A DNA stretch of 64,000 bases, from NCBI RefSeq assembly GCF_963977235.1, contig NZ_CAXBOD010000001.1, forward strand, positions 310,001 to 374,000. Direction: 5' to 3'. The notes below the pieces were generated by a model. It had not been told where the DNA came from, ran no database searches, and worked only from the letters and a program-made list of their open reading frames with translations. Below, in pieces: positions 49,591 to 58,802 of the stretch (positions within the stretch are counted from its first letter, which is position 1; every line of letters begins with the position of its first letter). A program made the translations under genes and the position numbers. This stretch comes from Albimonas sp963977235 (GTDB taxonomy: Bacteria; Pseudomonadota; Alphaproteobacteria; Rhodobacterales; Rhodobacteraceae).

Positions 49591-50312
49591 GGGTAACGGG
49601 CTCCCTGCTCGAAAAGCACCTGCTCCTGCACGGCGCCGGGGACGTGGACCAGGCGGTTCACGAAGATGCCGGGGGTGACGACCTGCTCGGGGTCCATCTG
49701 GCCGGGCTCGAGGATCTCGTCGGCCTGCACGACGGCGCAGCGGGCGGCCATGCACATGATCGGGCCGAAGTTGCGCATCGCGAGGTGGAACTGCAGGTTG
49801 CCGCAGCGGTCGGCGCGCGACGCCTTGACCAGCGCCACGTCGCCGGTGATCGCCCGCTCCTGCACGTAGTCGCGGCCCTCGAACGTGGCGACGGGCTTGC
49901 CCTCGGCGAGCGGCGTGCCCACGGAGGTGCGGGTGTAGAAGGCCGGGATGCCCGAGCCGCCGGCGCGGATGCGCTCGGCCAGCGTGCCCTGGGGGACGGT
50001 CTCGAGCTCGATCCTGCCCGAGAGATACGCCTCGTTGAAATGGTGCGAGGCGGCCGAGCGGGGGAACGAGCAGATCACCTTGCGCACCCGGCCCTCGCGG
50101 ATCAGGGCGGCGAGGCCGACCTCGCCGTTGCCGGCGTTGTTGTTGACCACCGTCAACTCGCGCGCCCCCTGGTCGATCAGGGCGTGGATCAGCTCCACCG
50201 GGTTGCCGGAGCCGCCAAAGCCGCCGATCAGCACGCTCGCGCCGTCCTGGACGTCGGCCAGCGCCTCCTCGGCGGTCATCACGGGGCGGGTCACGCCCAC
50301 TGCTAGGGTCAC
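49587..50312 (-). CDS. pcaI: CoA transferase subunit A (3-oxoadipate type)
   Basis: A 241-residue subunit A. The CoA-binding signature GGFGGSGNPVELIHALI is present, with VNNNAGNGEVGLAALI, CSFPR and YVQERAITGDVALVKA, all as in PcaI. The GTG at 50312 follows GGAG. It is the first gene of the pair. The region upstream is shared with divergent argG. Confidence 0.9.
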   Translation of the reverse strand: MTLAVGVTRPVMTAEEALADVQDGASVLIGGFGGSGNPVELIHALIDQGARELTVVNNNAGNGEVGLAALIREGRVRKVICSFPRSAASHHFNEAYLSGRIELETVPQGTLAERIRAGGSGIPAFYTRTSVGTPLAEGKPVATFEGRDYVQERAITGDVALVKASRADRCGNLQFHLAMRNFGPIMCMAARCAVVQADEILEPGQMDPEQVVTPGIFVNRLVHVPGAVQEQVLFEQGARYP

Positions 50313-50496
50313 GTCGCGCTCCTCCGCGTTTCCTCGTCGGGCGAAGTCATGACCGCTTTCGCCGTCAAATTCCAGAGCGGCGGGGGGCGGAGGGGCGCTG
50401 CGCCCTCCCTTGCGCCCGGGGCGCCTCCGCGCTAATCGCGGGCGCGCCCGCCGCCCGCCGCCCGCCGCCCACCGCCCCGCCTATCCGGAGAAGATC

Positions 50497-51723
50497 ATGT
50501 CCGCGCCGAAGAAAGTCGTCCTCGCCTACTCGGGCGGCCTCGACACCTCGATCATCCTCAAGTGGCTGCAGGTGGAGTACGGCTGCGAGGTCGTCACCTT
50601 CACCGCCGACCTGGGCCAGGGCGAGGAGCTGGACCCGGCGCGCAAGAAGGCCGAGCTGCTGGGGATCAAGCCCGAGAACATCTTCATCGAGGACGTGCGC
50701 GAGGAGTTCGTGCGCGATTTCGTGTTCCCGATGTTCCGCGCCAACGCGGTCTACGAGGGGCTGTACCTGCTGGGCACCTCGATCGCGCGGCCGCTGATCT
50801 CGAAGCGGCTGGTGGAGATCGCGGCCGAGACCGGGGCCGACGCGGTGGCCCATGGCGCCACAGGCAAGGGCAACGACCAGGTGCGGTTCGAGCTGTCGGC
50901 CTATGCGCTGAACCCCGACATCAAGGTGATTGCGCCCTGGCGGCTGTGGGACCTGACCTCGCGCACCTCGCTGATCGCCTGGGCCGAGAAGCACCAGGTG
51001 CCGGTGCCGACGGACAAGCGCAACGAGGCGCCGTTCTCGGTGGACGCGAACCTTCTGCACACCTCGTCGGAGGGCAAGGTGCTGGAGGATCCGGCGGTGG
51101 ACGCGCCCGATTACGTCTACCAGCGCACGGTGAACCCCGAGGACGCGCCCGACACGCCCGAGTTCATCGAGGTGGGCTTCAAGACGGGCGACGCGGTGTC
51201 GATCAACGGCGAGGCGATGAGCCCGGCGACGATCCTGACCGCGCTGAACGAGTATGGCCGCAAGCACGGCATCGGCCGGCTGGACCTGGTCGAGGGGCGC
51301 TACGTCGGCATGAAGTCGCGGGGCATCTACGAGACGCCGGGCGGCACGATCCTGCTGATGGCGCATCGGGGGATCGAGCAGATCACCCTCGACCGCGGGG
51401 CGGCGCATCTCAAGGACGAGCTGATGCCGCGGTATGCGGAGCTGATCTACAACGGCTACTGGTTCTCGCCCGAGCGGGAGATGCTGCAGGCGGCCATCGA
51501 CCACAGCCAGACCCATGTCGAGGGCACGGTGCGGCTGAAGCTCTACAAGGGTTCGGTCAGCGTGGTGGGGCGGTGGTCGGAGCGGTCGCTGTATTCGGAG
51601 GCCCACGTGACCTTCGAGGACGACGCGGGCGCCTACGACCAGAAGGATGCGGCGGGGTTCATCAAGCTCAACGCCCTGCGTCTGAAGCTGCTGGCCACGC
51701 GCGAGCGCAAGCTGAAGGGCTGA
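50497..51723 (+). CDS. argG: Argininosuccinate synthase
   Basis: A 408-residue enzyme that joins citrulline and aspartate with ATP in arginine synthesis. The P-loop is AYSGGLDTS at 9-17; HGATGKGNDQVRFE, APWR and SSEGKVLEDP are family blocks. Length and sequence are standard. GGAG lies 6 bp upstream of the ATG. It is divergent from the CoA transferase pair and followed by a repeated hairpin module. Confidence 0.97.
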   Translation: MSAPKKVVLAYSGGLDTSIILKWLQVEYGCEVVTFTADLGQGEELDPARKKAELLGIKPENIFIEDVREEFVRDFVFPMFRANAVYEGLYLLGTSIARPLISKRLVEIAAETGADAVAHGATGKGNDQVRFELSAYALNPDIKVIAPWRLWDLTSRTSLIAWAEKHQVPVPTDKRNEAPFSVDANLLHTSSEGKVLEDPAVDAPDYVYQRTVNPEDAPDTPEFIEVGFKTGDAVSINGEAMSPATILTALNEYGRKHGIGRLDLVEGRYVGMKSRGIYETPGGTILLMAHRGIEQITLDRGAAHLKDELMPRYAELIYNGYWFSPEREMLQAAIDHSQTHVEGTVRLKLYKGSVSVVGRWSERSLYSEAHVTFEDDAGAYDQKDAAGFIKLNALRLKLLATRERKLKG

Positions 51724-52058
51724 AGCCGGCCCTGCGGGCCGGCGGCGCCGCGACAGGCCGTGCGCCTGTGGGTGCGGTCGGGCTCGCGGCGCGGGGCGGG
51801 CGGCGGCGCGTCTGGCGGCGGGGCCTGTGGCGGGCCTCGGGCTCAGCGGGCGGGCTCGGGGCTTGGGGCCGGTGTCGAGCGCCGGCCCTGCGGGCCGGCG
51901 GCGCCGCGACGGACGGCGCGCGCGGGGGGACGGTCGGGCTCGCGGCGCGGGGCGGGCGACGGCGCTTGCGGGCCCTGGGGCGGGCGGTGCGCGGGCCCTG
52001 GGAGGCGGGCGCCGCCTTCGCCCTTCGTCTCGCGGCTCCCGCGCCCTAGCTTCCGGGC
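51724..52058. repeat. Duplicated hairpin module after argG
   Basis: About 335 bp without a gene. Two imperfect copies of a ~90-bp module (51725-51812 and 51881-51968) are offset by exactly 156 bp. Each starts with the palindrome GCCGGCCCTGCGGGCCGGC (8-bp stem, TGC loop) and later contains GGTCGGGCTCGCGGCGCGGG. The first palindrome starts one base after the argG stop, so it may act as a terminator. Confidence 0.8.
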
Positions 52059-54545
52059 ATGGACGCCGCCGCCGACTCGCCCTCCGATCTGCTGCCGCTC
52101 CGCTTCGCCGACTGGTTCGCGCGGCGGGGCTGGGCGGCGCATCCCCATCAGCTTGCCCTGCTGGAGCGCGCCCGGATGGGCGGCGCCGACCTGCTGGTCG
52201 CGCCCACCGGCGGAGGCAAGACGCTGGCCGGTTTCCTGCCCTCGCTGGTGGCGCTGGAGGGGGCGCCTCGGCCGGGGCTGCACACGCTCTACGTCTCGCC
52301 GCTGAAGGCGCTGGCGGCCGATATCCGGCGCAACCTGGAGCGGCCGATCGAGGAGATGGGCCTCTCGATCCGGGTCGAGGACCGCACCGGCGACACCAAA
52401 CAGTCCGCCCGGCGGCGGCAGCGCGCGGACCCGCCGCAGATCCTGCTGACCACGCCCGAGAGCCTGGCGCTGCTGCTCAGCTACGAGGACGCGCCGCGGA
52501 TCTTTGCGGGCCTCTCGCGGGTGATCGTGGACGAGGCGCATGCGCTGGCCGAGTCCAAGCGCGGCGACCTGCTGATGCTGGGGCTGGCGCGGCTGCGCAG
52601 CCTGGCGCCGGGGCTGAGTGTGGCGGGGCTTTCGGCCACGGTGGAGGATCCTGCGAAGCTGGGGCGCTGGCTGTCGCCCGCCGGCTGCCGGGTGCTGACG
52701 GCGGACCCCGGGCCGGAGCCCGACATCGCCATGCTGGAGGCCGCCGCCCCGCCTCCCTGGACCGGGCAGGGCGGGCGCTATGCGGCCCCCGAGGTGATGG
52801 ACCTGATCCGCCGCCACCGCACCACGCTGATCTTCCACAACACCCGCGCCCAGGCGGAGCTGTTCTTCCAGGCGCTGTGGGCCGAGAACGACGAGACCCT
52901 GCCCATCGCGATCCACCACGGCTCGCTCGACCGCGAGGCGCGCACGCGGGTCGAGGCGGCGATGGTGGCGGGCGCCCTGCGCGCCGTGGTCTGCACCGGG
53001 ACGCTGGACCTCGGCATCGACTGGGGCGACGTGGACCTGGTGGTGCAGGTTGGCGCGCCCCGCAACGTCAAGCGGCTGGTGCAGCGGATCGGGCGGGCCA
53101 ACCACCGCTACAACGCTCCCTCGCGCGCGCTGATCGTGCCGGCCAACCGCTTCGAGGTGCTGGAATGCCAGGCTGCGCTCGAGGCGGTGCGCGCCCACGA
53201 TCTCGACGGGGAGGCGGCGCGGGGCCCTTCGCTCGACGTGCTGTGCCAGCACATCCTGGCGACCGCCTGCGCGGGGGCGTTCGAGGCCGATGCGCTGTTC
53301 GACGAGGTCCGCCTCGCCGGGCCTTTCGCGGACCTGACCCGCGCGGATTTCGACGCCTGCCTGCGGTTCTGCACCGACGGCGGCTATGCGCTGGCCGCCT
53401 ACGACCGCTGGAAACGGCTGAGGGAGGAGCCCGAGGGGACGTTTCGCCTGCGCGATCCGCGCCTGACCCGCTCGATCCGCATGAACCTCGGGACCATCGT
53501 GGGGACCGAGACGCTGGGCGTCCGGCTGAAGGGCAAGCGCGGCGGCGGGCCGAAGCTGGGCGAGGTCGAGGAGGATTTCGCCGCCACCCTCTCGCCCGGC
53601 GACACCTTCCTGATCGGGGGCGAGGTGGTCCGCTTCGACGCGATGCGCGAGCTGACGCTGGAGGTCTCGCGCGCGCCCGGCCGCAAGCCCAAGATCGCGG
53701 TGTTCGGGGGGAGCAAGTTCTCGACCTCGACGCTGCTCTCGCATCGGGTGATGGACCTGCTGCAGGCGCCCGAGCGCTGGGGCGCGCTGCCGCCCGCGGT
53801 GGCGAGCTGGCTGCGCCTGCAGGCCGAACGCTCGGAGATCCCGCCGCGCGACGGGCTGCTGGTGGAGAGCTTTGCCCGCGGTCTCTCGGGCGTCGGCCGC
53901 GCGGGGTTTCCCGGCGCGGGCGGGGGGGAGCTGCGCCACCACCTGTGCGTCTACGGCTTTGCCGGGCGCAACGCGCACCAGACGCTGGGCCTGCTGCTGA
54001 CCCGGCGGATGGAGACGGCGGGACTGGCGCCGCTGGGCTTCGTCGCCTCGGACTACGCGTTGCTGATCTGGGGGCTGGAGGAGGTCACGGACCCCGCCCC
54101 CCTGTTCGAGCCTCAGGGCCTGCGCGAGGGGCTGGACCTGTGGCTGGGCGACAACGCCGTGATGAAGCGCACCTTCCGCAGCGCCGCCATCGTCGCCGGC
54201 CTGATCGAGCGCAACCTGCCCGGCGGGCGCAAGTCGGGGCGGCAGGCGACATTCTCCTCGGACATCCTCTACGACACGCTGCGCCGCTACGACCCCGACC
54301 ACCTGATGCTGCGCATCACCCGCGACGAGGCGATGCGGGGGCTGGTCGACTTCGACCGGATCGAGGAGATGCTGACCCGCGCCGCCGGCCGCATCCGCCA
54401 TGTGCGGGCGCAGGGGGTTACGCCGCTGGCCGCGCCGCTGCTGCTCGAGGTCGGCAAGATCCCCATCCGCGGCGAGGGCGCCGAGCGGCTGATCGAGGGC
54501 GAGGCCGCCGCGCTGATGGCCGATGCGGGGCTCGATCGCGTCTGA
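52059..54545 (+). CDS. Lhr-like DEXH-box helicase (ligase-associated DNA damage response type)
   Basis: An 828-residue superfamily 2 helicase. Walker A is APTGGGKT (48-55), DEAH at 158-161, SAT in GLSATVED, and motif VI QRIGRANHRYN. A winged-helix and Lhr-like C-terminal region follow. Length and order match the 'ligase-associated' DEXH helicases that normally sit with an ATP-dependent DNA ligase, an exonuclease and the phosphoesterase PdeM. None of these is adjacent here. The ATG at 52059 lies after the argG repeat. Confidence 0.9.
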   Translation: MDAAADSPSDLLPLRFADWFARRGWAAHPHQLALLERARMGGADLLVAPTGGGKTLAGFLPSLVALEGAPRPGLHTLYVSPLKALAADIRRNLERPIEEMGLSIRVEDRTGDTKQSARRRQRADPPQILLTTPESLALLLSYEDAPRIFAGLSRVIVDEAHALAESKRGDLLMLGLARLRSLAPGLSVAGLSATVEDPAKLGRWLSPAGCRVLTADPGPEPDIAMLEAAAPPPWTGQGGRYAAPEVMDLIRRHRTTLIFHNTRAQAELFFQALWAENDETLPIAIHHGSLDREARTRVEAAMVAGALRAVVCTGTLDLGIDWGDVDLVVQVGAPRNVKRLVQRIGRANHRYNAPSRALIVPANRFEVLECQAALEAVRAHDLDGEAARGPSLDVLCQHILATACAGAFEADALFDEVRLAGPFADLTRADFDACLRFCTDGGYALAAYDRWKRLREEPEGTFRLRDPRLTRSIRMNLGTIVGTETLGVRLKGKRGGGPKLGEVEEDFAATLSPGDTFLIGGEVVRFDAMRELTLEVSRAPGRKPKIAVFGGSKFSTSTLLSHRVMDLLQAPERWGALPPAVASWLRLQAERSEIPPRDGLLVESFARGLSGVGRAGFPGAGGGELRHHLCVYGFAGRNAHQTLGLLLTRRMETAGLAPLGFVASDYALLIWGLEEVTDPAPLFEPQGLREGLDLWLGDNAVMKRTFRSAAIVAGLIERNLPGGRKSGRQATFSSDILYDTLRRYDPDHLMLRITRDEAMRGLVDFDRIEEMLTRAAGRIRHVRAQGVTPLAAPLLLEVGKIPIRGEGAERLIEGEAAALMADAGLDRV

Positions 54546-54720
54546 GCGGGCGGCGTGGGGCCCGATGTGGTCGATTTTCTGCGGAGAGAAGGCGGCGACG
54601 GGTGTTTCCGTGGGGTCGGCGTCTTGCGGAATCGCGCGTTTTCGCCCACATTCATCCAAAGCGAGCCTCCGTCACGGACGGCGCGCTTTTCGCGCTTAGG
54701 TTACAAAGGACACGAAGACC

Positions 54721-55263
54721 ATAGCCCGTAGACCGCATCAGGCGCCGCCCACCCGCGACACCGGCCCCCGAGTTAACGACAAGATCCGTTGTCCCGAGAT
54801 CCGCCTCATCGACCACGAGGGCGAGAATCGCGGCGTGCTGGATCCCCGCGATGCCATGCGCATGGCCGAAGAAGTCGGCCTGGACCTGGTCGAGATCTCG
54901 CCGAACGCCGCGCCGCCCGTGTGCAAGATCATGGACTTCGGCAAGTTCAAGTACGAACAGCAGAAGAAACAGAATGAGGCGCGGAAGAAGCAGCGCATCA
55001 TCGAGATCAAGGAGGTCAAGTTCCGTCCTAACATCGATACGCACGACTACGATGTGAAGATGCGCAACGTGACCCGCTTCCTCGAGGATGGCGACAAGGT
55101 GAAGGTCACCCTGCGCTTCCGCGGCCGCGAGATGGCCCACCAGGACCTCGGCCGCGACGTGCTCGAGCGGATCGCCGCCGACACGGTCGAGCTGGGCAAG
55201 GTCGAGTCCATGCCCAAGATGGAAGGCCGCCAGATGATCATGGTGATCGGGCCGAAGCTCTGA
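54721..55263 (+). CDS. infC: Translation initiation factor IF-3 (ATA start)
   Basis: A 180-residue initiation factor that binds the 30S subunit and checks the start codon. The linker and both domains are clear (GVLDPRDAMRMAEEVGLDLVEISPN, KIMDFGKFKYEQQKKQNEARKKQ, and the C-terminal KPKMEGRQ-like ending SMPKMEGRQMIMVIGPKL). The family N-terminus ARRPHQAPPTRDTGPRVNDKI is in frame upstream of the first ATG/GTG, and starts at ATA (54721) with AAAGGA 10 bp before it. No ATG, GTG or TTG lies in frame between the upstream stop (54697) and the GTG at 54835. IF3 genes often use rare start codons for autoregulation. Confidence 0.9.
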   Translation: MARRPHQAPPTRDTGPRVNDKIRCPEIRLIDHEGENRGVLDPRDAMRMAEEVGLDLVEISPNAAPPVCKIMDFGKFKYEQQKKQNEARKKQRIIEIKEVKFRPNIDTHDYDVKMRNVTRFLEDGDKVKVTLRFRGREMAHQDLGRDVLERIAADTVELGKVESMPKMEGRQMIMVIGPKL

Positions 55264-55361
55264 TCCCGGGATCCTGACGGACCTTCTGACGCTCTGAAGG
55301 GGCGCGCGCCGCAGGGTGCGCGCCCCTCGTCGTCTGGGGGCCTCGTGTTCGGGGCGCCGCA

Positions 55362-55380
55362 GGGCGCATTTCAATGCGCC
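55362..55380 (+). repeat. Hairpin repeat GGCGCATTTCAATGCGCC, copy 2
   Basis: Identical to the copy at 43526-43544. It lies 24 bp from the minus-strand Lrp gene stop, and about 100 bp after infC. Confidence 0.75.
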
Positions 55381-55404
55381 ATGCCCGGCCGCCCCCTGCG
55401 CGAC

Positions 55405-55908
55405 TCAGTCCAGCGGCAGCGCCGTGGTCGAGCGCACCACCTTCAGCGAGAACGAGGACTGCATCTGCGCCACGCCGGGCAGCTGGGCCAGCGCCTCGCG
55501 GTGGATGCGGGCGAAATCCTCGGGGTCGCGCGCCGAGATCTTCAAGAGGTAATCGGCCGCGCCGGCCATCAGGTGACACTCCATCACGTCGGGAATCCGG
55601 GCGACGGCGGTCTCGAACGCGTCCAGCAGCTCGGTGGTCTGGCCCGAGAGCTTGATCTCGACGAAGACGGTCGATCGGCGGCCGGCGGCCTTGGGCTCGA
55701 GCAGGGCCGCGTAGCCGCGGATCACGCCCTCGGCCTCCAGCCGGGCCACGCGCCGGTGGCAGGCCGAGGGCGACAGGTGCACCCGCTCGGCCAGCTCGGA
55801 ATTGGGCAGGCGGCCGTCCTCCTGCAGCACCGACAGGATCGCCAGGTCGATCGAATCGAGCGCCGCAGGGGCGTGGGGCGCGAGAGGCTTCGAGGGTCGG
55901 GTCCGCAT
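55405..55908 (-). CDS. Lrp/AsnC-family transcriptional regulator
   Basis: A 167-residue regulator. The HTH is DSIDLAILSVLQEDGRLPNSELAERVHLSPSACHRRVARLEAEGVIRGY, and the RAM ligand domain (VFVEIKLSGQTTELLDAFE, VMECHLMAGAADYLLKI) follows. It likely senses an amino acid. Start at 55908 gives the family N-terminus; a second in-frame ATG is at 55920. Neither has a strong ribosome site. It is divergent from the NADP-dependent oxidoreductase gene, which it may control. Confidence 0.88.
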   Translation of the reverse strand: MRTRPSKPLAPHAPAALDSIDLAILSVLQEDGRLPNSELAERVHLSPSACHRRVARLEAEGVIRGYAALLEPKAAGRRSTVFVEIKLSGQTTELLDAFETAVARIPDVMECHLMAGAADYLLKISARDPEDFARIHREALAQLPGVAQMQSSFSLKVVRSTTALPLD

Positions 55909-56074
55909 GCGCGCGATCATTGCGCAGGCGGCGGGCGGACGCCATCCCCTGCGCGCCCTCCCTCGTGCGCGGGGCGCCGCCGCGGCGCGCTTGACTTGCG
56001 GGTCACCCTCGGGCGCCCTGCGCGGCGGAGAACATGCGCGGGGGCCCCACCCCGCGCCAGGGAGGAGAGCCGCC

Positions 56075-57082
56075 ATGACCCGCACCCGCCAGGTCGTCAT
56101 CCAGGAACTGCCGAAGGGGGCGCTCGACGCCTCGACCTTCGCGATGCGCGAGACGGATCTGCCGGCCCCCGCCGAGGGCGAGGCGCTGGTGAAGACCATC
56201 CTGATGTCGATCGACGCCGCCAACCGCGCCTGGATGCAGGGCGCCACGTATCGCGAGGCGGTGAAGGCCGGCGACGTGATGCACACCTACGCCATCGCCG
56301 AGGTGGTCGAGAGCGCCGATCCCGCGCTGGCGGCCGGCGACGTGGTGGCGGTCGAGTGCGGCTGGAGCGAATACGCGGTGGTCAAGGCGGGCAAGGCCGT
56401 GAAGCTGCCGGCGTTGCGGCCGTTGTCGAACCTGATGTCGGTCTTCGGGATCGCCGGCAAGACCGCCTATCACGGACTGGTCCACGTGGGCCGGCCGGCG
56501 GCGGGGGAGACGGTGCTGGTCTCGGCGGCCGCGGGCTCGGTGGGGATGTATGTCGGCCAGATCGCCAAGGCGCTGGGCTGCCGGGCGGTGGGCATCGCCG
56601 GCGGGGCGGAAAAATGCGCCTGGGTGGTCGAGGAACTGGGCTTCGACGCCTGCGTCGACTACCGCGATCCGGGGTTCTTCAAGGCGCTGAAGGCGGCCTG
56701 CCCGGACGGGGTGGACGTCTATTTCGACAACGTCGGCGGCACGGTGCTGGAGACGGCGCTGTTCCTGATGAACCTCAAGGGCCGGGTGGTGTGCTGCGGG
56801 GCCGTCTCGCAATACAACGAGACCGCGCCGACGGGGCCGCGCAACCTGCCGGGCCTGGTGGTGGTCAAGCGGCTGCGGATGGAGGGGTTCATCGTCATGG
56901 ACTTCGCCGACCGGGACGCCGAGGCGAACGAGAAGCTGGCCGGCTGGGTGCAGTCGGGCGAGCTGAAGGTGGCCGAGGATGTGGTCGAGGGGCTCGAGAA
57001 CGCCCCCGCCGCCCTGATCGGCCTGCTGAAGGGCGAGAACCGCGGCAAGCGCATGGTCCGCGTGGCGCCCGACCCGGCCTGA
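56075..57082 (+). CDS. NADP-dependent oxidoreductase (zinc-free MDR family, CurA/YncB-like)
   Basis: A 335-residue medium-chain reductase of the zinc-less, quinone- or enone-reductase group. The cofactor motif is VSAAAGSVGMYVGQIAKALGCR and there are no zinc Cys ligands. GVDVYFDNVGG and GAVSQYNE are family features of CurA-like enzymes that reduce alpha,beta-unsaturated ketones. The substrate is unknown. GGAGGAG precedes the ATG. Divergent from the Lrp gene. Confidence 0.9.
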   Translation: MTRTRQVVIQELPKGALDASTFAMRETDLPAPAEGEALVKTILMSIDAANRAWMQGATYREAVKAGDVMHTYAIAEVVESADPALAAGDVVAVECGWSEYAVVKAGKAVKLPALRPLSNLMSVFGIAGKTAYHGLVHVGRPAAGETVLVSAAAGSVGMYVGQIAKALGCRAVGIAGGAEKCAWVVEELGFDACVDYRDPGFFKALKAACPDGVDVYFDNVGGTVLETALFLMNLKGRVVCCGAVSQYNETAPTGPRNLPGLVVVKRLRMEGFIVMDFADRDAEANEKLAGWVQSGELKVAEDVVEGLENAPAALIGLLKGENRGKRMVRVAPDPA

Positions 57083-57453
57083 GGCGGCGAGGCTCGAGCT
57101 GGGGGCGGCCCGGGGGGGCGCCGCGTCGGCTGGCGCGCCCGGCCTGTCGGTTCCGCCCGCGGCGCGTTGCGGGCGGGGGCGCCCGGTCCCGCCGGCGCCG
57201 GCGCCGGAGGTTGGGAGGCCTCCGGCCGCGGCGCCCGGCCCTCCGCCTGCCGGCGTCGCGCGACGCCCGTCGCGGGAGACGGCGCCCAGAAGGCGCCTCG
57301 CCCGAACCGCGCCGCGGGCGGGACCGTGGCACGGGCGCGAGGCCCGACGCGGCGCTCTTCTCCGCGCCGGCAGGCGCCGAATCGTTGCCGTCGGGCGAGG
57401 GATCGGATAGCCGCGCGGTCCCGCCGCGATCGCCCGACCGACAGGAGCTCCCG
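57083..57453. other. Gene-free interval
   Basis: About 370 bp between the oxidoreductase and Hsp70-like genes. It has a stem CCGCCCGC / GCGGGCGG (57153-57176) that could end the upstream transcript. No convincing ORF. Confidence 0.5.
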
Positions 57454-58707
57454 ATGTCCGCCAGCCCCCTCGCCCTCGACTTCGGAACCTCCAACTCGGC
57501 CGCCGCGATCCTGGAGGGCGACACGCCCCGCCGCCTGCCCGTCGAGGGCGCCTCGGACACGCTGCCCACGGCGGTGTTCTTTCCCCTCGAGGGCCCCATG
57601 CGCATCGGCGCCGCCGCGGCCGAGGCGCTGATCGAGGGCGACGAGGGCCGCTACATGCGCGCCCTGAAAAGCGTGCTGGGAACCGCCGTGTTCCACGAAC
57701 AGCGCCTGCTCGGCGGGCGCCGGCGCACGCTGGCCGATGTGGTCGCGGCCTTCCTCGCCGAGGTGAAGGCGCGGGCCGAGGCCGCCTCCGGCCGGCGCTT
57801 CGACACAGCCCTCTCGGGCCGCCCGGTGCGCTTTCACGCCGACCCCGCGCGCGACGCGCGGGCCGAGGCGGATCTGCGCGCCTGCTACCTCGCCGCCGGT
57901 TTCGAGGACGTCGCCTTCATGTTCGAGCCGGAGGCCGCCGCGCTCGCCGCCCACGGGCTGGGGCGGGCCGGCGAGGTCGGGCTGGTGGTCGACATCGGCG
58001 GCGGCACCTCGGATTTCTCGGCCTTCCGGGTCGAGGCGGGCCAGGTGGCGATCCTCGCCTCCCACGGCGTGCGGCTGGGGGGCACCGACTTCGACCACGC
58101 CGTCTCGATGACCCACGCGATGCCGCTGCTGGGCCTGCACGGAGAGCTGCGTGAGCCGATGAGCGGCGCGCTGCGCCCGGTCCCCAACGCCACCTATGTC
58201 GAGCTGTCCACCTGGGCCACGATCCCCTTCCTCTACACCCGCGAGACCGAGCGCCTGGTCGAGGGCATGGCCAAGGAGGCCGTCGACGCCGCCGCGATGA
58301 CCCGCCTCGCGCGGGTGATCCGCGACCAGCGCGGCCATGAGCTCGCCTTCGCGGTCGAGGCCGGCAAGATCGCGGCCAACGGCGGCGCGGCCGGCGCCGC
58401 GATCGACATGGCCTGCGTCGAGCGGGCTCTGCGCGCGCCGATCTCTCCGGCCTCGCTCGACGCCGCGCTGCGCGGTTTCCGCGGCGACCTGCGCGCGGCG
58501 ATGGACGAGACGCTGCGCCGCGCAGGCGTGGCGGCCGAGGGGATCGGCTCGGTGATCCTGGTCGGCGGCTCCTCGCTGATGGGGCTGGTCGCCGAGGAGG
58601 CGGCCGCGGCCTGCCCGAAGGCGCGGATCGAGCGGTCGGACGCCTTCGGCTCGATCGTCGACGGGCTGGCGCTGGCCGCCGCCTCGCCGGCCGCGCGGGC
58701 GGCCTGA
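57454..58707 (+). CDS. Hsp70-family protein (YegD-like)
   Basis: A 417-residue actin-like ATPase, shorter than DnaK because the substrate-binding domain is missing. Phosphate-1 motif is LALDFGTSNSAAA; phosphate-2 is VVDIGGGTSDFSAF; the adenosine motif is VILVGGSSLMGLV. Its function is unknown; YegD-type proteins may act as ATPase-only chaperone-like factors. GGAG lies 6 bp upstream of the ATG. Possible partner: the J-domain protein at 42740, but that is distant. Confidence 0.92.
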   Translation: MSASPLALDFGTSNSAAAILEGDTPRRLPVEGASDTLPTAVFFPLEGPMRIGAAAAEALIEGDEGRYMRALKSVLGTAVFHEQRLLGGRRRTLADVVAAFLAEVKARAEAASGRRFDTALSGRPVRFHADPARDARAEADLRACYLAAGFEDVAFMFEPEAAALAAHGLGRAGEVGLVVDIGGGTSDFSAFRVEAGQVAILASHGVRLGGTDFDHAVSMTHAMPLLGLHGELREPMSGALRPVPNATYVELSTWATIPFLYTRETERLVEGMAKEAVDAAAMTRLARVIRDQRGHELAFAVEAGKIAANGGAAGAAIDMACVERALRAPISPASLDAALRGFRGDLRAAMDETLRRAGVAAEGIGSVILVGGSSLMGLVAEEAAAACPKARIERSDAFGSIVDGLALAAASPAARAA

Positions 58708-58802
58708 CCCGAGCCCCGGGCGCGGAGGGTCAGGATCCCGCTGGCCGGCGCCCCCCCTCCCCGGCCCGTCATCCCCCCCGCGAGACGCCCGGAGGGATCG
58801 AG

